Assembly: GCA_964035575.1 (NCBI GenBank)
Contig: OZ037838.1
Coordinates: 620,001-684,000 of the forward strand
DNA length: 64,000 nucleotides
Source of the DNA: Rhynchopus sp. YZ270_cl-10
Lineage: Eukaryota; Euglenozoa; Diplonemea; Diplonemida; Diplonemidae
Reading direction: 5' to 3'
A program made the translations under genes and the position numbers. The notes under the pieces were generated by a model. The model saw nothing but the letters and a program-made list of their open reading frames with translations, ran no database searches and was not told the origin of the DNA. This document shows positions 49,946 through 59,872 of this stretch, piece after piece. Position 1 is the stretch's first letter. Each line of letters opens with the position of its first letter.

Positions 49946-50998
49946 TGTACACAGTACACAGTACACAGTACACAGTACACAGTACACAGTACACAGTACA
50001 CAGTACACAGTACACAGTACACAGTACACAGTACACAGTACACAGTACACAGTACACAGTACACAGTACACAGTACACAGTACACAGTACACAGTACACA
50101 GTACACAGTACACAGTACACAGTACACAGTACACAGTACACAGTACACAGTACACAGTACACAGTACACAGTACACAGTACACAGTACACAGTACACAGT
50201 ACACAGTACACAGTACACAGTACACAGTACACAGTACACAGTACACAGTACACAGTACACAGTACACAGTACACAGTACACAGTACACAGTACACAGTAC
50301 ACAGTACACAGTACACAGTACACAGTACACAGTACACAGTACACAGTACACAGTACACAGTACACAGTACACAGTACACAGTACACAGTACACAGTACAC
50401 AGTACACAGTACACAGTACACAGTACACAGTACACAGTACACAGTACACAGTACACAGTACACAGTACACAGTACACAGTACACAGTACACAGTACACAG
50501 TACACAGTACACAGTACACAGTACACAGTACACAGTACACAGTACACAGTACACAGTACACAGTACACAGTACACAGTACACAGTACACAGTACACAGTA
50601 CACAGTACACAGTACACAGTACACAGTACACAGTACACAGTACACAGTACACAGTACACAGTACACAGTACACAGTACACAGTACACAGTACACAGTACA
50701 CAGTACACAGTACACAGTACACAGTACACAGTACACAGTACACAGTACACAGTACACAGTACACAGTACACAGTACACAGTACACAGTACACAGTACACA
50801 GTACACAGTACACAGTACACAGTACACAGTACACAGTACACAGTACACAGTACACAGTACACAGTACACAGTACACAGTACACAGTACACAGTACACAGT
50901 ACACAGTACACAGTACACAGTACACAGTACACAGTACACAGTACACAGTACACAGTACACAGTACACAGTACACAGTACACAGTACACAGTACACAGT
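49946..50998. repeat. Perfect heptanucleotide satellite (CACAGTA)n
   Basis: About 150 head-to-tail copies of CACAGTA over 1.05 kb with no variant that I can find. Because 7 is not a multiple of 3 and the unit has no stop in any register, several frames on both strands stay open for 360-490 codons; these are not genes. The unit contains the palindrome GTAC. Perfect homogeneity implies recent expansion. Confidence 0.97.
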
Positions 50999-51061
50999 TT
51001 GGGTGGGTATTGGCACAAACCATCGTAGGTACACGCGCCAATAACGTTCAACCCGCTCCTC

Positions 51062-51235
51062 CAGGCTGTTTCCTAATTCTGGAAATTTTCCGGAAAATTC
51101 CGACATCTGGAAGCAAATATTTTCCCTGAAAAAAAGTGGGCTCCAAAACATGCCGCGATTGGCGTTTCCGGAATCCGTCCGCGCTGTGGTGGGGTCACTT
51201 TGCCGAAATGGCCAAGTTCTTGGTTTTGGTCAAAC
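51062..51235. mobile_element. hAT-type miniature element, family 2, partial copy
   Basis: CAGGCTGTTTCCTAATTCTG and the following 170 bp match the left part of the full element at 63001 (AATTTTCCGGAAAATTCCGA, CCGCGCTGTGGTGGGGTCAC). The right part is absent; after about 51235 the sequence becomes the GAAATCGGGTG minisatellite. Confidence 0.7.
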
Positions 51236-52906
51236 CCCGCCCAAGCTCCCCACCGCCAACCCAAAAAAAGGAATTTTTGAAATCCGGGCGAAATCGGGTG
51301 AAATCGGGTGAAATTGGGTTCAGGTGGGCACAGGTGGGCCCAGGTGGGCTCTAGGGGGGCGATTGTGGGCTGGTCGCGGGACACCACATTTTATTAAAAA
51401 AAAACGAATCAATCAATTATAGGGGGGAGGAAGTTCTTTTTTCTTTTTTGACTGCTCTTTGACGGAAGGGAAGAATATGAAGGGATCGGGGAGGGGGGAA
51501 AAAAACTTTTTTTTAAAAATAACTGAAATCATCTTTCAAAAAAAAAAGAAGGAAAAATAAAAAGGTTTTAGTTTTCTATACTTTCAAATCGAAGAAGAGA
51601 AAGTACAAAGGACGTTCTATTCAGATATGTCCAATCTTTTTTATGGATAAAAATATGTTTAGAATATGTGAAAAAGAAAAGAGAAAAAGCAATTGTTTCC
51701 GTGAAACTTTTCAGTAGATTGGTTTCGAACATTAAACCCTGTCTTCTGTTTTTTTTTTTTTTCAGAAAGTATACAGTATTCAAAAAAGGGTAGATCTCAT
51801 TAGTAATTCCTCTTTGCATGGTGGGTCGAGGTCGTGAAACCGATGCATATCATGTAAAAAAGCGTATAGAGAGTGGGTGGGGCTTCGTAGGAAAAAAGGA
51901 AAAAAATTTGCAGTCTGATAAGAAAATTACTAGTACTAGTAATAAAAAAAAAAATAAAAAAAATTGAGAGGAACCAACAATTACCGAGGTAATGTCAAAC
52001 AGCTGCTCTCCTTATTCTGTTTTATTTTCCTTTTTTTTTTGTTGCAGTTTCGACAATATTTTCCTTGCTAATGTTTTGGCATTGGTGCTGCGCTCTCTCT
52101 CTCTCTCTCTTTTAACTAAATCCTCCTTTTTTTCCTCCTCATCAATCAACTTCCCAAAATGGAAGAAACATTGACAAACTCTTTTTCGCTGCACTGCTCT
52201 CCCCTTTCCTAACATACCATGCACACAACAGATCAATCAGGGGGACTACTACTCGAATTACTGGTCGTAACAACTATCGTTATTTTTACAACTAATTTTA
52301 CGACACGATGTCATAATAAAAATAGCAAACGAGCAGTTCGATACTAGTAATACCAATAGGAGGCACCCCTAGAGTAAGTCTGTCGTGCAATCGGAAAACT
52401 ACCTAGACCCAAAAAAAAAGGGGTCAGACCAATAAATTGGCAGATGCCTTCCTCTTCCGATTTGATTAATAAAGCAAAACAAAAATCTTTCTCCTTTCAC
52501 TGCAACCTACAGAGTCTGGATGTGAACCTGGAAGGTGGCCGTTCGCCGAAGCTAGACTTGGCCCAATAAACTCATGTATCCTATTAATAGGCATGACGCT
52601 CATTTTCGGTTCATTTTGCTTTTTCTTCTTTTTTCCTTTTTTGTTCTTTTTAATTTTCTTTATTTGAATTTTTCGTTTCCCACGAAGAGGGGGGGAAAAT
52701 AGATGCAGGTGGGACACTAGAGTCCCTTTGCCATTCCTTTTTCCCTACCCTTCCGAGGGAGGTTCGGTTTAACAATAGCACCTGAAGGATTTTGGACTAA
52801 GCTGGTTTTGAAGCAAAGCGATATCTATATTACACATATGGTGTGGCTGAACCCAAAAAAAACAAGTAATTGCTATCGGAAAAAAAACGGGGTGTGATGT
52901 GGAACT
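51236..52906. other. AT-rich DNA without genes
   Basis: Minisatellite remains at 51281-51316 and a GGTGGGC-type run to 51360. The rest is homopolymer-rich, with short frames rich in Lys/Phe that follow from composition. A CT run lies at 52094-52110. I see no feature worth calling. Confidence 0.5.
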
Positions 52907-53559
52907 CAGGGATTACGCAGCTCCCCCAAAAATAAAAAAAGTACGTATGGATTTTCAACACGTACAATTCTAAGCAAAAACAATTAAAAACCGCGCGCGC
53001 TTCGCGCGCGCTCTCCCTGGAAAAGTTGGTTGAGAAGGGTTGTGAAAGTTCGAAGAACTGGAGAAATCATCAGTCATGGCATCCAAATGTTCCTGGCGAA
53101 GCCACGGTACGCAACATTTCTAAAAAATCTTGACATAAAATGGCACTTTCGTTGGTAACTATGGTCCAGTTCCGTAAACTTTACTTCCATATTTTGCTAA
53201 AACGAAAGTTTCTGGCGAAGCCACGGTACGCAACATTTCTAAAAATTGCGCTTAAAATTGCCTATTATGTCATGGGAAGGGTGTATTGCAATCTAGCGCC
53301 GCAGGCGCACGGTACGCTACTTTTCTCTTTCGCCATGCTGCATGCTCCTTTTCCGGTAAAATAGAAAATTGTCTCCTACAAATAGAATTCTGTAGGGGGT
53401 AGGTGAGAGGTGGGGGCGGAGCCCCACTCCTCACCTACCCCACCCCAGCCCCAATCCAAAACCCAAATTACCTACGTATGGACACGTATGGATTCCACCT
53501 TTTCAAAAACAATTCACGTATGGATTTCCATACGTTCCACACGTGGAGCGTAATCCCTG
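52907..53559. mobile_element. hAT-type miniature element, family 1, copy 2
   Basis: 653 bp, CAGGGATTACGC at the left and GCGTAATCCCTG at the right, a perfect 12-bp inverted repeat. Exact 8-bp target duplication GTGGAACT at 52899-52906 and 53560-53567. Reverse complement of copy 1 with moderate divergence plus a GC-rich insertion (CGCGCGCGCTTCGCGCGCG near 52993). No transposase. Confidence 0.88.
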
Positions 53560-53567
53560 GTGGAACT

Positions 53568-54080
53568 CCATCCTGTAGAAATAATCTACAACACGCCCAG
53601 CATTCTGCTCTTCTGTAGGTATGCTAACGCTCTTCGTACGCTGCCAGACCCACTGGGACGCCAGCATCTGAACGTTCAAGAAGGGGGGCTGTCCTCTTCG
53701 TCCAGCACCATCCGCTCGAGAGCGTTGTTGGACGTCGGCTGGGCAGGCTCGGCGTGGTCCAGCTCGTTTTTGTCCACAGGCTCCCCAGGAGCAGTGCGGA
53801 AGGAACACAGAATGCACAGACTACAACACATCGATCACACCAGGCGCATCAGCACCTCCAGCAAATCGCCAGGATGCTACGGTGGTTTCGAAAATCGCGC
53901 GGAGTTTTCCACAGCACACCCCGCTTTTTTCTTAGCAATTACTTGTCCTTGTTGTTATTGTTGTTTTCAACCACCTTCCTTCAACCCTTGTAGGATCAGT
54001 TGTTATTTTTTTTCGCGAAAACATGAAATTACACATTTCAAGAGAACAAATTAAAAAGGGTCCTTATTTGCATTTTTGGG
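53568..54080 (-). pseudogene. Possible coding remnant, unknown protein
   Basis: A GC-richer island in AT-rich DNA. The minus strand between about 53790 and 53685 reads PVDKNELDHAEPAQPTSNNA, then LERMVLDEEDSPPS and a stop, which looks like a real acidic protein C-terminus. Upstream text (GDLLEVLMRLV) is in frame but separated by a stop, so either an intron or decay lies between. No family is recognised. Confidence 0.3.
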
Positions 54081-54950
54081 CTCCGCCCGTGCAGTGGTGG
54101 GGTCAATCTCGAAAATTGGACAATTTTTTGACCACTTAAATTTTGAGAAATATGAGCCCGGTTGCTTATACGTGGGGCCCATTTTCGGCTAAAATTTTCC
54201 TCAAAATCTGGTTTTGTAAAATTGACCCTTTACTCCCCCCCCACATCGATTTCAATACTATACCTTACTTCACCTACGGTTGCCCTTACAGGGGGGTGAA
54301 GGAAGGTAAGTTGAAAAGGGTATTATTTAGCAGTTTGTTAGCAGTTCTTTAGCAGTGAAATTTGCTGGTTTCAGCCACACCAACATAGGAATCACCTTGC
54401 ATTATTTTTAAATTTGTTCTGCAGAATTTTTGAAAATATGTACACAAAAAGATTGGGGGAGAGGGTACACAATAAAAAAACACAAAAAGATAATAAAAAC
54501 GTATTGGTTGGTTCTTCTCTGTATTGCTTCGGCTTTTTTTTTTTTTTTGAAAAATTGAAAAATTGATGACGTGCAGACACCTCGCTTTTTTCTCGTGTGA
54601 ACTCCACGCTCCTTTTTGTTTTTTTGCCGAAAAAAGGGGGAGGGTGATAGAGAGGGGGACAACCTTTGCTGCGTCTGCAAATCGCCTACACTTTCTTTAG
54701 TACATACACTTCTGCCAACATATTGAGAACAGATATTGTACCTATCTAGGTGTTAGGTACAGGATCTAAGGAGAAAGATAACTGAGGGTCTGTCCTCCAA
54801 TGTTGGCCGAAGCCTTCTGTGCTAGGATGTGAAGGGATAAAAAAGAGACACTTTTCTTTTTCTTCGCAGGACCCTCAAATAAAAGGATATGCGCGTTTTA
54901 AACAAAACTTCGTACCATGAACGTGCTTGTTCACAGACGTCTTTAACAAA
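54081..54950. other. AT-rich DNA without genes
   Basis: Bases 54075-54130 (CTCCGCCCGTGCAGTGGTGG, GGTCAATCTCGAAAATTGGA) are a weak match to the family-2 hAT element. Otherwise homopolymer runs and short composition-driven frames. Confidence 0.4.
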
Positions 54951-54991
54951 GTGAAGTTGATAGTGCAAACGCCTCTGGGACGCAGGCACTG
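54951..54991. repeat. 41-bp dispersed repeat, copy 1
   Basis: GTGAAGTTGATAGTGCAAAC followed by GCCTCTGGGACGCAGGCACTG. Recurs at 57453-57493 (one change) and 61618-61658 (five changes). AGTGC and GCACT could close a stem. Confidence 0.7.
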
Positions 54992-55161
54992 ATTTAAAAA
55001 AAAAAAAAAAAACGTAGTTTGTCCTGAACTCTTTGAGAACAGCTTTTCTTTTTTTTCTTTTTTTTGATAAAATTGTTGGAGGTATAGTGTAGTTGCCTCG
55101 GTTGTGTTGCCACAGTTTTGTGTAATCTCCACTGTCAGCCCCCGGGTTTTTTTTTGAAAAC

Positions 55162-55210
55162 TTGGTTGCATTAGTGTAGCCACACCCCTAGAGTGTGTGC
55201 TCCACTATAT
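55162..55210. repeat. TTAGTG structured repeat
   Basis: TTGGTTGCATTAGTGTAG, then an inner hairpin CACAC...GTGTG, then CTCCACTATAT. Outer arms TAGTG/CACTA pair. Preceded by TTGAAAAC as in the copies at 19973 and 57031. Confidence 0.65.
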
Positions 55211-56692
55211 TAAACAATTTTACTTTTTTTTTTCTACAACCCTGCCACATCACTCTCTTGGAGACGGGGGAAAAAAGGGGGTTTTGAATAGGTTTTTTCA
55301 AATTTTAAATTAATTATTTTTTTGGTATGTTTGCTTTGTGCTGTTATGTTGTTCTTTTGTTTTTTTTGTTGTTGACAAAAAGAAAAAGGATGGGGGGGGA
55401 AATGGAGAAAAACTCAGGAGGGAAACGATAAAGTGAGTGCGTTGGAAGCGTGGAGACGGGAAAAGAGGGGGAAAAGAGAAGGGAAAAAAAAGGGCCAGGT
55501 GGTAAAATGTATGTGAGCCATGTGAATAGTCGAATACACGACCGGTATCCCAAAGGGGAACCCAACCATGCAGTCCACTACATCCATTTTTCGTGGTTTA
55601 CATCTGATATTTAAAAAATATAAAGAAAAGGTTTTTTTTTTATAAGATGAACATAATGCCTCTCGGTGCGCATCTTACCAACAAAACACATTTTTGTTTT
55701 GTGCGTAAAGTGTGTATTAAATATTCTGTGGTGATATTTTTTATTACTGCAATACGCTCCCACTGACTACCTGGGCAATGAAGAGGAAACCTCTTTGAGT
55801 GCAAAAAAATAAGAGATAGCGAGAGTGTGCTCAAACCGAAGGGCTCTGATATACAGAGAAGAACGCACACCTGCCTACAGAATAATTCTTCGGGGGGGAA
55901 ATGGTTTAAAAAAAAAGGGGGGGGAATGTGTTCAGTTATACCTTGGGATGTATAACCAAAAAGGAAGAAAAGGCAGAGTGGGAGGACAGTACGGCATGTT
56001 TGATTTTAGACCACTATCACTAGATAGCAGCCCACGGTTTTTTTCCTTCACAAGATCTTTAAAAGAGTGAGACAGGAACAGACTACTCAAATAACACAGT
56101 ATGTGCAGCCAGGAAACAAAAAATTATGGTGGTCAAGCAAAGAGGGAGAAAAAAAAAAATAGAAACCTAATTTTTCAGCAGGCAAGAGAACATGGTGATT
56201 CTTTCCATGCTTTTGAGAGAAAAAAATGGTACTTTTGCTTTTGTTGCCCGCAAATGGGTCAAAAGCTTCTAAGAAAAAAACAAAAAATAGAACGGAAAGC
56301 TTATAAGATGAGTATAAGCCGTGCTTAGTCACCTTTTAAGAAAAAGAGAGAGAGAGAGAGGCCAACCATCATGCAGGCAACCCCGAGGAAGGAACCCTCC
56401 TGCTACAATACAGATGAAACTTCAATCTTAAGTCCACACCCGCGTGGTCGCTTTGGCATGCATCTGTAAGGACAGCCTTTACTGATACTTTGTGTATTAG
56501 CACACAATCACCACGGCACGCTACCTGAGTACAAAGTCAACCATAATTTTATGTAAAAAAAACGCCTGAAAAAAGCGGGGGGGGGGAAAAAATCACACGC
56601 AGAACTATACTGCGGGGAAAGGGATAGGGGGAAAGAGCTAAAAGTGATGAGAAATTGAAGAAAAAAAATTTCAAAAAAAAAAAAAAAAAAAA
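55211..56692. other. AT-rich DNA without genes
   Basis: Homopolymer-rich. Contains AAGATGA-type repeats at 55641-55679 and 56297-56335. The poly(A) at 56673-56690 abuts module B. Short frames here have no support. Confidence 0.45.
56297..56335. repeat. AAGATGA-type short repeat
   Basis: AAGCTTATAAGATGAGTATA, then stem TAAGC...GCTTA, then GTCACC. Same frame of conserved ends with a different stem from its relatives at 58741 and 58893. Confidence 0.5.
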
Positions 56693-56855
56693 TTTATTTT
56701 TCCTTCCTTCAAAACTACACACACAACGCTTTTTTGGTTTTTGGGAGACACACAAGGTGCCAGGTTCTATGATAAGCACGGAACCACCCTGCACCTGTTT
56801 GTCATATTGTTTCCCGTGCAATACATGGAGAAACGTTTCGCACTCGAAACAAGGG
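56693..56855. repeat. Dispersed module B, copy 2
   Basis: Matches 1579-1741 throughout. Preceded by a long poly(A) run. Confidence 0.85.
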
Positions 56856-56983
56856 CGTGTGGAAGAAAAAAGGAGAGGAAAATATTTTTTCTGATTCAAA
56901 GTGGTGTTTACGTTTTGGGTACGGGGCGGAGAATAAAATCTGTTCGATAAAAGAAACGCGAGCTTATTGTTTTATCTTGTTCA
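56855..56983. repeat. Dispersed module A, truncated copy 3
   Basis: Matches 1449-1577 and 5027-5155, lacking the first 41 bp. It directly follows module B, the reverse of the order at 1408-1741, and is followed by a poly(A) run. Confidence 0.85.
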
Positions 56984-57030
56984 AAAAAAAAAAGAAAGAA
57001 AGAAGGAGAAAGGGAATGTTGTTGAAAACT

Positions 57031-57085
57031 TTGGTTTGTATTAGTGTAGATATCCCCTTCTCTTGAGGAGGGGGGCTCCACTATA
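57031..57085. repeat. TTAGTG structured repeat
   Basis: TTGGTTTGTATTAGTGTAG, inner hairpin CCCCTTC...GAGGAGGGG, then GCTCCACTATA. The inner stem is wholly different from that at 55181 yet still pairs, which suggests selection on structure. Confidence 0.65.
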
Positions 57086-57452
57086 CTACACACGTCTTAT
57101 GCAATGCCAAGGGTTACTTAATGTATTCGTCTGGGCAGAGCATGTCATTCCACAGTCCGGGTGGCGGCGTGAGAAAAAAAGAAAACAAAACAAAAAAAAA
57201 AAAAAAAAAAAAAAATCTTTGCTAGATAAGATGAATGTACCTCTCACCTAAAAAAAGGGAGCTGAGGGAGGGGTTTTTTGGAGATTAAAAAAAAAATCTC
57301 TTTTTTTTTTCCAAGAAAATAGACAGAGAAGCAGGTCATGCCTGTGTAAGGCATATAATTGACGCTAAAATAAAGGGGGGTTGTTTTTATGATTTTTTTT
57401 GTTATTTTTTACTTTGTGCAAAGAAAAAATAAGGGGGGGAAAGAAAAAGAAA

Positions 57453-57493
57453 GTGAAGTTGATAGCGCAAACGCCTCTGGGACGCAGGCACTG
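57453..57493. repeat. 41-bp dispersed repeat, copy 2
   Basis: Same as 54951-54991 except for one base (GATAGCGC for GATAGTGC). Confidence 0.7.
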
Positions 57494-57513
57494 GAGAGAA
57501 GAAGAAAAAAAAA

Positions 57514-57560
57514 AGCTTTGAAGATGAATCTACGATGAACCTTCGTGTTCAGTCACCTTC
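57514..57560. repeat. AAGATGA-type short repeat
   Basis: AGCTTTGAAGATGAATCTAC, then TGAAC...GTTCA stem, then GTCACC. Confidence 0.45.
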
Positions 57561-57869
57561 AGTCAGCCGATCAGATGATCCGAGCCTTACGTACAGAATC
57601 ATCTGAACAGGGCGCCATTTTTTTTTTTTTAAGGCAGCAATTTTTTTTATTTGAAATACAAAAGCCCTCTCGTGACAGTGTACCTTGGTACATGACAGAT
57701 TAAAATAAAAAAAAGAATAAAACAAAACAAAACAATCTCAGAGCAAGCTTTTTGGTAAGACAAAAAACTCAAGCCGCTCAGTTGCTAAAAATTACTCTGT
57801 CATCAACAAAAACAGATGCCTAGCGTTACATGTGTCAGTATAGCGGTGGCTAGATAGGAAGACCCTGGC

Positions 57870-57904
<35 letters not shown>

Positions 57905-58137
57905 AGAACGTCACCAGGCAGCCTTCCCTCAGAGGTTCAAACATTAGATCTAGTACAGTAAGTGATATAGGAATGGAAAAAATTGTGGTGGCTCCATGAT
58001 AGTTGCCCATACTGCATAATACAATATCGCTGTATTGTGATGTGCATTATGCATTATGATGGGCAGTTATCACAATACAGCCACGACTCGGGGAGGCAAT
58101 TGGATACACTTTTTACTATGTCGTCAATCGCTTTTTA

Positions 58138-58175
58138 TGTATTAGTGTAGACACCTGATGATGAAATCCACTATA
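58138..58175. repeat. TTAGTG structured repeat
   Basis: TGTATTAGTGTAGACACC, a short loop, then ATCCACTATAC. Outer arms kept; the inner hairpin is weak. Confidence 0.5.
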
Positions 58176-58251
58176 CAATCGCTTTGTGCTTTGTGCTTTT
58201 TGCTTTTTGCTTTGTGCTTTTTTTTGAAAAAAAAATTTGACCATTCCCTTA

Positions 58252-58459
58252 CAGTGCGGACGAGTCGTCTACTCGCCTGAACTCGTTTTTTTGGGTCTCA
58301 GCCCGAAAACTCGTCTTTTCACTCGTCTCACTCGTCTGTACTCGTCTCTTCGGCAAGTGCCTACAAAACGTACTCGTCTCAACTCGTCACGACGAGTAGA
58401 GACGAGTATTGGAGACGAGTATCGCCACTCGTCTCACTCGGCACGACTCGTCCGCACTG
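58252..58459. mobile_element. 208-bp miniature element, CAGTG ends
   Basis: Perfect 17-bp terminal inverted repeats CAGTGCGGACGAGTCGT. The inside is built from many ACTCGTC/GACGAGT motifs in both senses. The related sequence at 58984-59006 (ACCATTCCTTTTTACGGAACGGAGCATG) lacks the element between ACCATTCC and GAACNGAGCATG, so it looks like an empty counterpart. No exact target duplication is visible. CAGTG ends fit hAT. Confidence 0.7.
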
Positions 58460-58473
58460 TATGCTTGGGAACA

Positions 58474-58648
58474 GAGCATGTACGGTCCTGGAAGCTCCAA
58501 GAAAATGGAGTCGGTAGGGCTAAAGAGGAAGTTGCCTTTCCTAAACGTGCACACAACACAACAACTGACAAAAGGGGAGGTGTCGTCACTCACCTATATC
58601 ATTGAAATACCATTGCTTACCAATGGTACACTCCAATACTGTTGCCCC
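58474..58648. repeat. 175-bp direct repeat, copy 1
   Basis: Matches 59006-59178 at high identity, from GAGCATGTACGGTCCTGG to CCAATACTGTTGCCCC. A translated peptide (KLPFLNVHTT, KGEVSSLTYIIE) is kept in both, but an indel breaks the frame relation, so I treat it as a DNA repeat. Confidence 0.75.
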
Positions 58649-58740
58649 CCTTTTTTCCAAGGGGAAGCAAATACAACTTTGCGGGGGGGTTTCTATTTCC
58701 TATTTTGGACAAAAATTGATGCGCAAAAAGAAAGAAAAAT

Positions 58741-58775
58741 TTGTAAGATGATCCTAAGCCTGTTTAGTCACCTTG
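58741..58775. repeat. AAGATGA-type short repeat
   Basis: TTGTAAGATGATCCTAAGCC, stem CTAA...TTAG, then GTCACC. Confidence 0.5.
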
Positions 58776-58892
58776 ATTACATCCATACAAAAAGGGGGAG
58801 TGAGTATAAAGACAGAAAAATAAGAAGAAAAAAAGCAGGGAAGCCAGCTGAGACAGAGAAGGAAAATAAAAAAAAATAAAAACAATAAAAAA

Positions 58893-58928
58893 ATGCAAGA
58901 TGAAGCCAGAGGCTTTGCTTCGTCACCT
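58893..58928. repeat. AAGATGA-type short repeat
   Basis: TGCAAGATGAAGCC, stem GAAGC...GCTTC with inner AAGCC...GGCTT alternative, then GTCACC. Confidence 0.5.
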
Positions 58929-59005
58929 ACAAAGGAAAAGGGACATATGCGAGACATATAACTTTTATTTGAAAACTTTTTTTTACCATTCCTTTTTACG
59001 GAACG

Positions 59006-59178
59006 GAGCATGCACGGTCCTGGAAAGCTCCAAGAAAATGGAGTCGGCAGGGCTTAACAGGAAGTTGCCTTTCCTAAACGTGCACACAACAACTGGCAAA
59101 AAGGGGGAGGTGTCGTCACTCACCTATATCATTGAAATGCCATTGCTTACCAATGGTACACTCCAATACTGTTGCCCC
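59006..59178. repeat. 175-bp direct repeat, copy 2
   Basis: Second copy of 58474-58648, with scattered substitutions and a few small indels. The flank to the left lacks the 208-bp CAGTG element. Confidence 0.75.
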
Positions 59179-59600
59179 GGTTTAGTTTTGTTATCTAAAA
59201 TAGCGGTAAAATATTACTATAAAACACTGGAAAAAAAATTGAAAGGAAAAACAAAACGGAAATGGTTCACAGAGTTTTACTGTGGAGCCCAGTGAACCCA
59301 GAACTGAGTGCTAGGGTTATATCAAAAAGCTCAATTTGAGGTAACGTTTTCCGCCTCTTCAGTAGAGAGACAACACAGAAGAAAGTCGTGTCCGCTAATA
59401 TGGTTGGGTTGTCTGTATGAATGCTGGGTATCTGTCCTAATTGTGTGGGCATTTTTTTTGTCATTCATATTAAATAAAAATAAATCTAAAAAAAAATCCC
59501 AACACTTAAAACGCACACGGTGACCTGTTAAGGTTCAGGTCACTACACTTTCATTTTGCGTCTACGTGTTTCCTCTAATATTTTTGCTTTATTTTTTTTG

Positions 59601-59656
59601 AACTCTTGTAGTATGTTAGTGCATGGTGCATACACCAGAGGATGTGCTCCACTATG
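59601..59656. repeat. TTAGTG structured repeat
   Basis: GTATGTTAGTGCATGG, inner stem CATAC...GATGTG (imperfect), then CTCCACTATG. A more diverged member of the family. Confidence 0.5.
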
Positions 59657-59786
59657 TTCTCCACTGAGCTCCATTGAAAATACAATTTAAAAAAAAAAAA
59701 AAATCTGTGTGGCATCGCTTAGAAAAGCATAAAGTTCAGTCAAAGTAACCGAAACTCCTTTTTTTTTTTCTAAAAAAATGCTTGTA

Positions 59787-59867
59787 TGGTGCTCCGGGAG
59801 GGGTCGATATTGTTGACAGGTCGCCGACAGGTCGTGACAGGTCGTTGACCGACTTCCGAAAGCACCA
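59787..59867. mobile_element. 81-bp miniature inverted-repeat element
   Basis: TGGTGCTCCGGGAG at the left and its imperfect complement CTTCCGAAAGCACCA at the right, with GACAGGTCG repeats inside. Flanked by TTGTA on both sides (59782-59786 and 59868-59872), a possible 5-bp target duplication. Confidence 0.5.
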
Positions 59868-59872
59868 TTGTA

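Larger units (their letters stand above)
57086..58137. other. AT-rich DNA with short repeats, no gene
   Basis: Poly(A) at 57190-57214, poly(T) at 57871-57903. AAGATGA-type repeats at 57217-57248 and 57514-57560, the latter 20 bp beyond the 41-bp repeat at 57453. A sequence near 57650 (TTGAAATACAAAAGCCCTCT) resembles 61752 (TTGAAATACAAATCTCTCTT). Confidence 0.45.

Noticed and set aside
49682-51151. Open frames of 360-490 codons on both strands
   Set aside because: They arise because the 7-bp unit lacks stops in all registers; no protein would be encoded by all frames at once.
58409-59295. Conserved peptide text in the 175-bp duplication
   Set aside because: Indels between the copies break the frame and there are no surrounding coding signs; a DNA repeat explains it.
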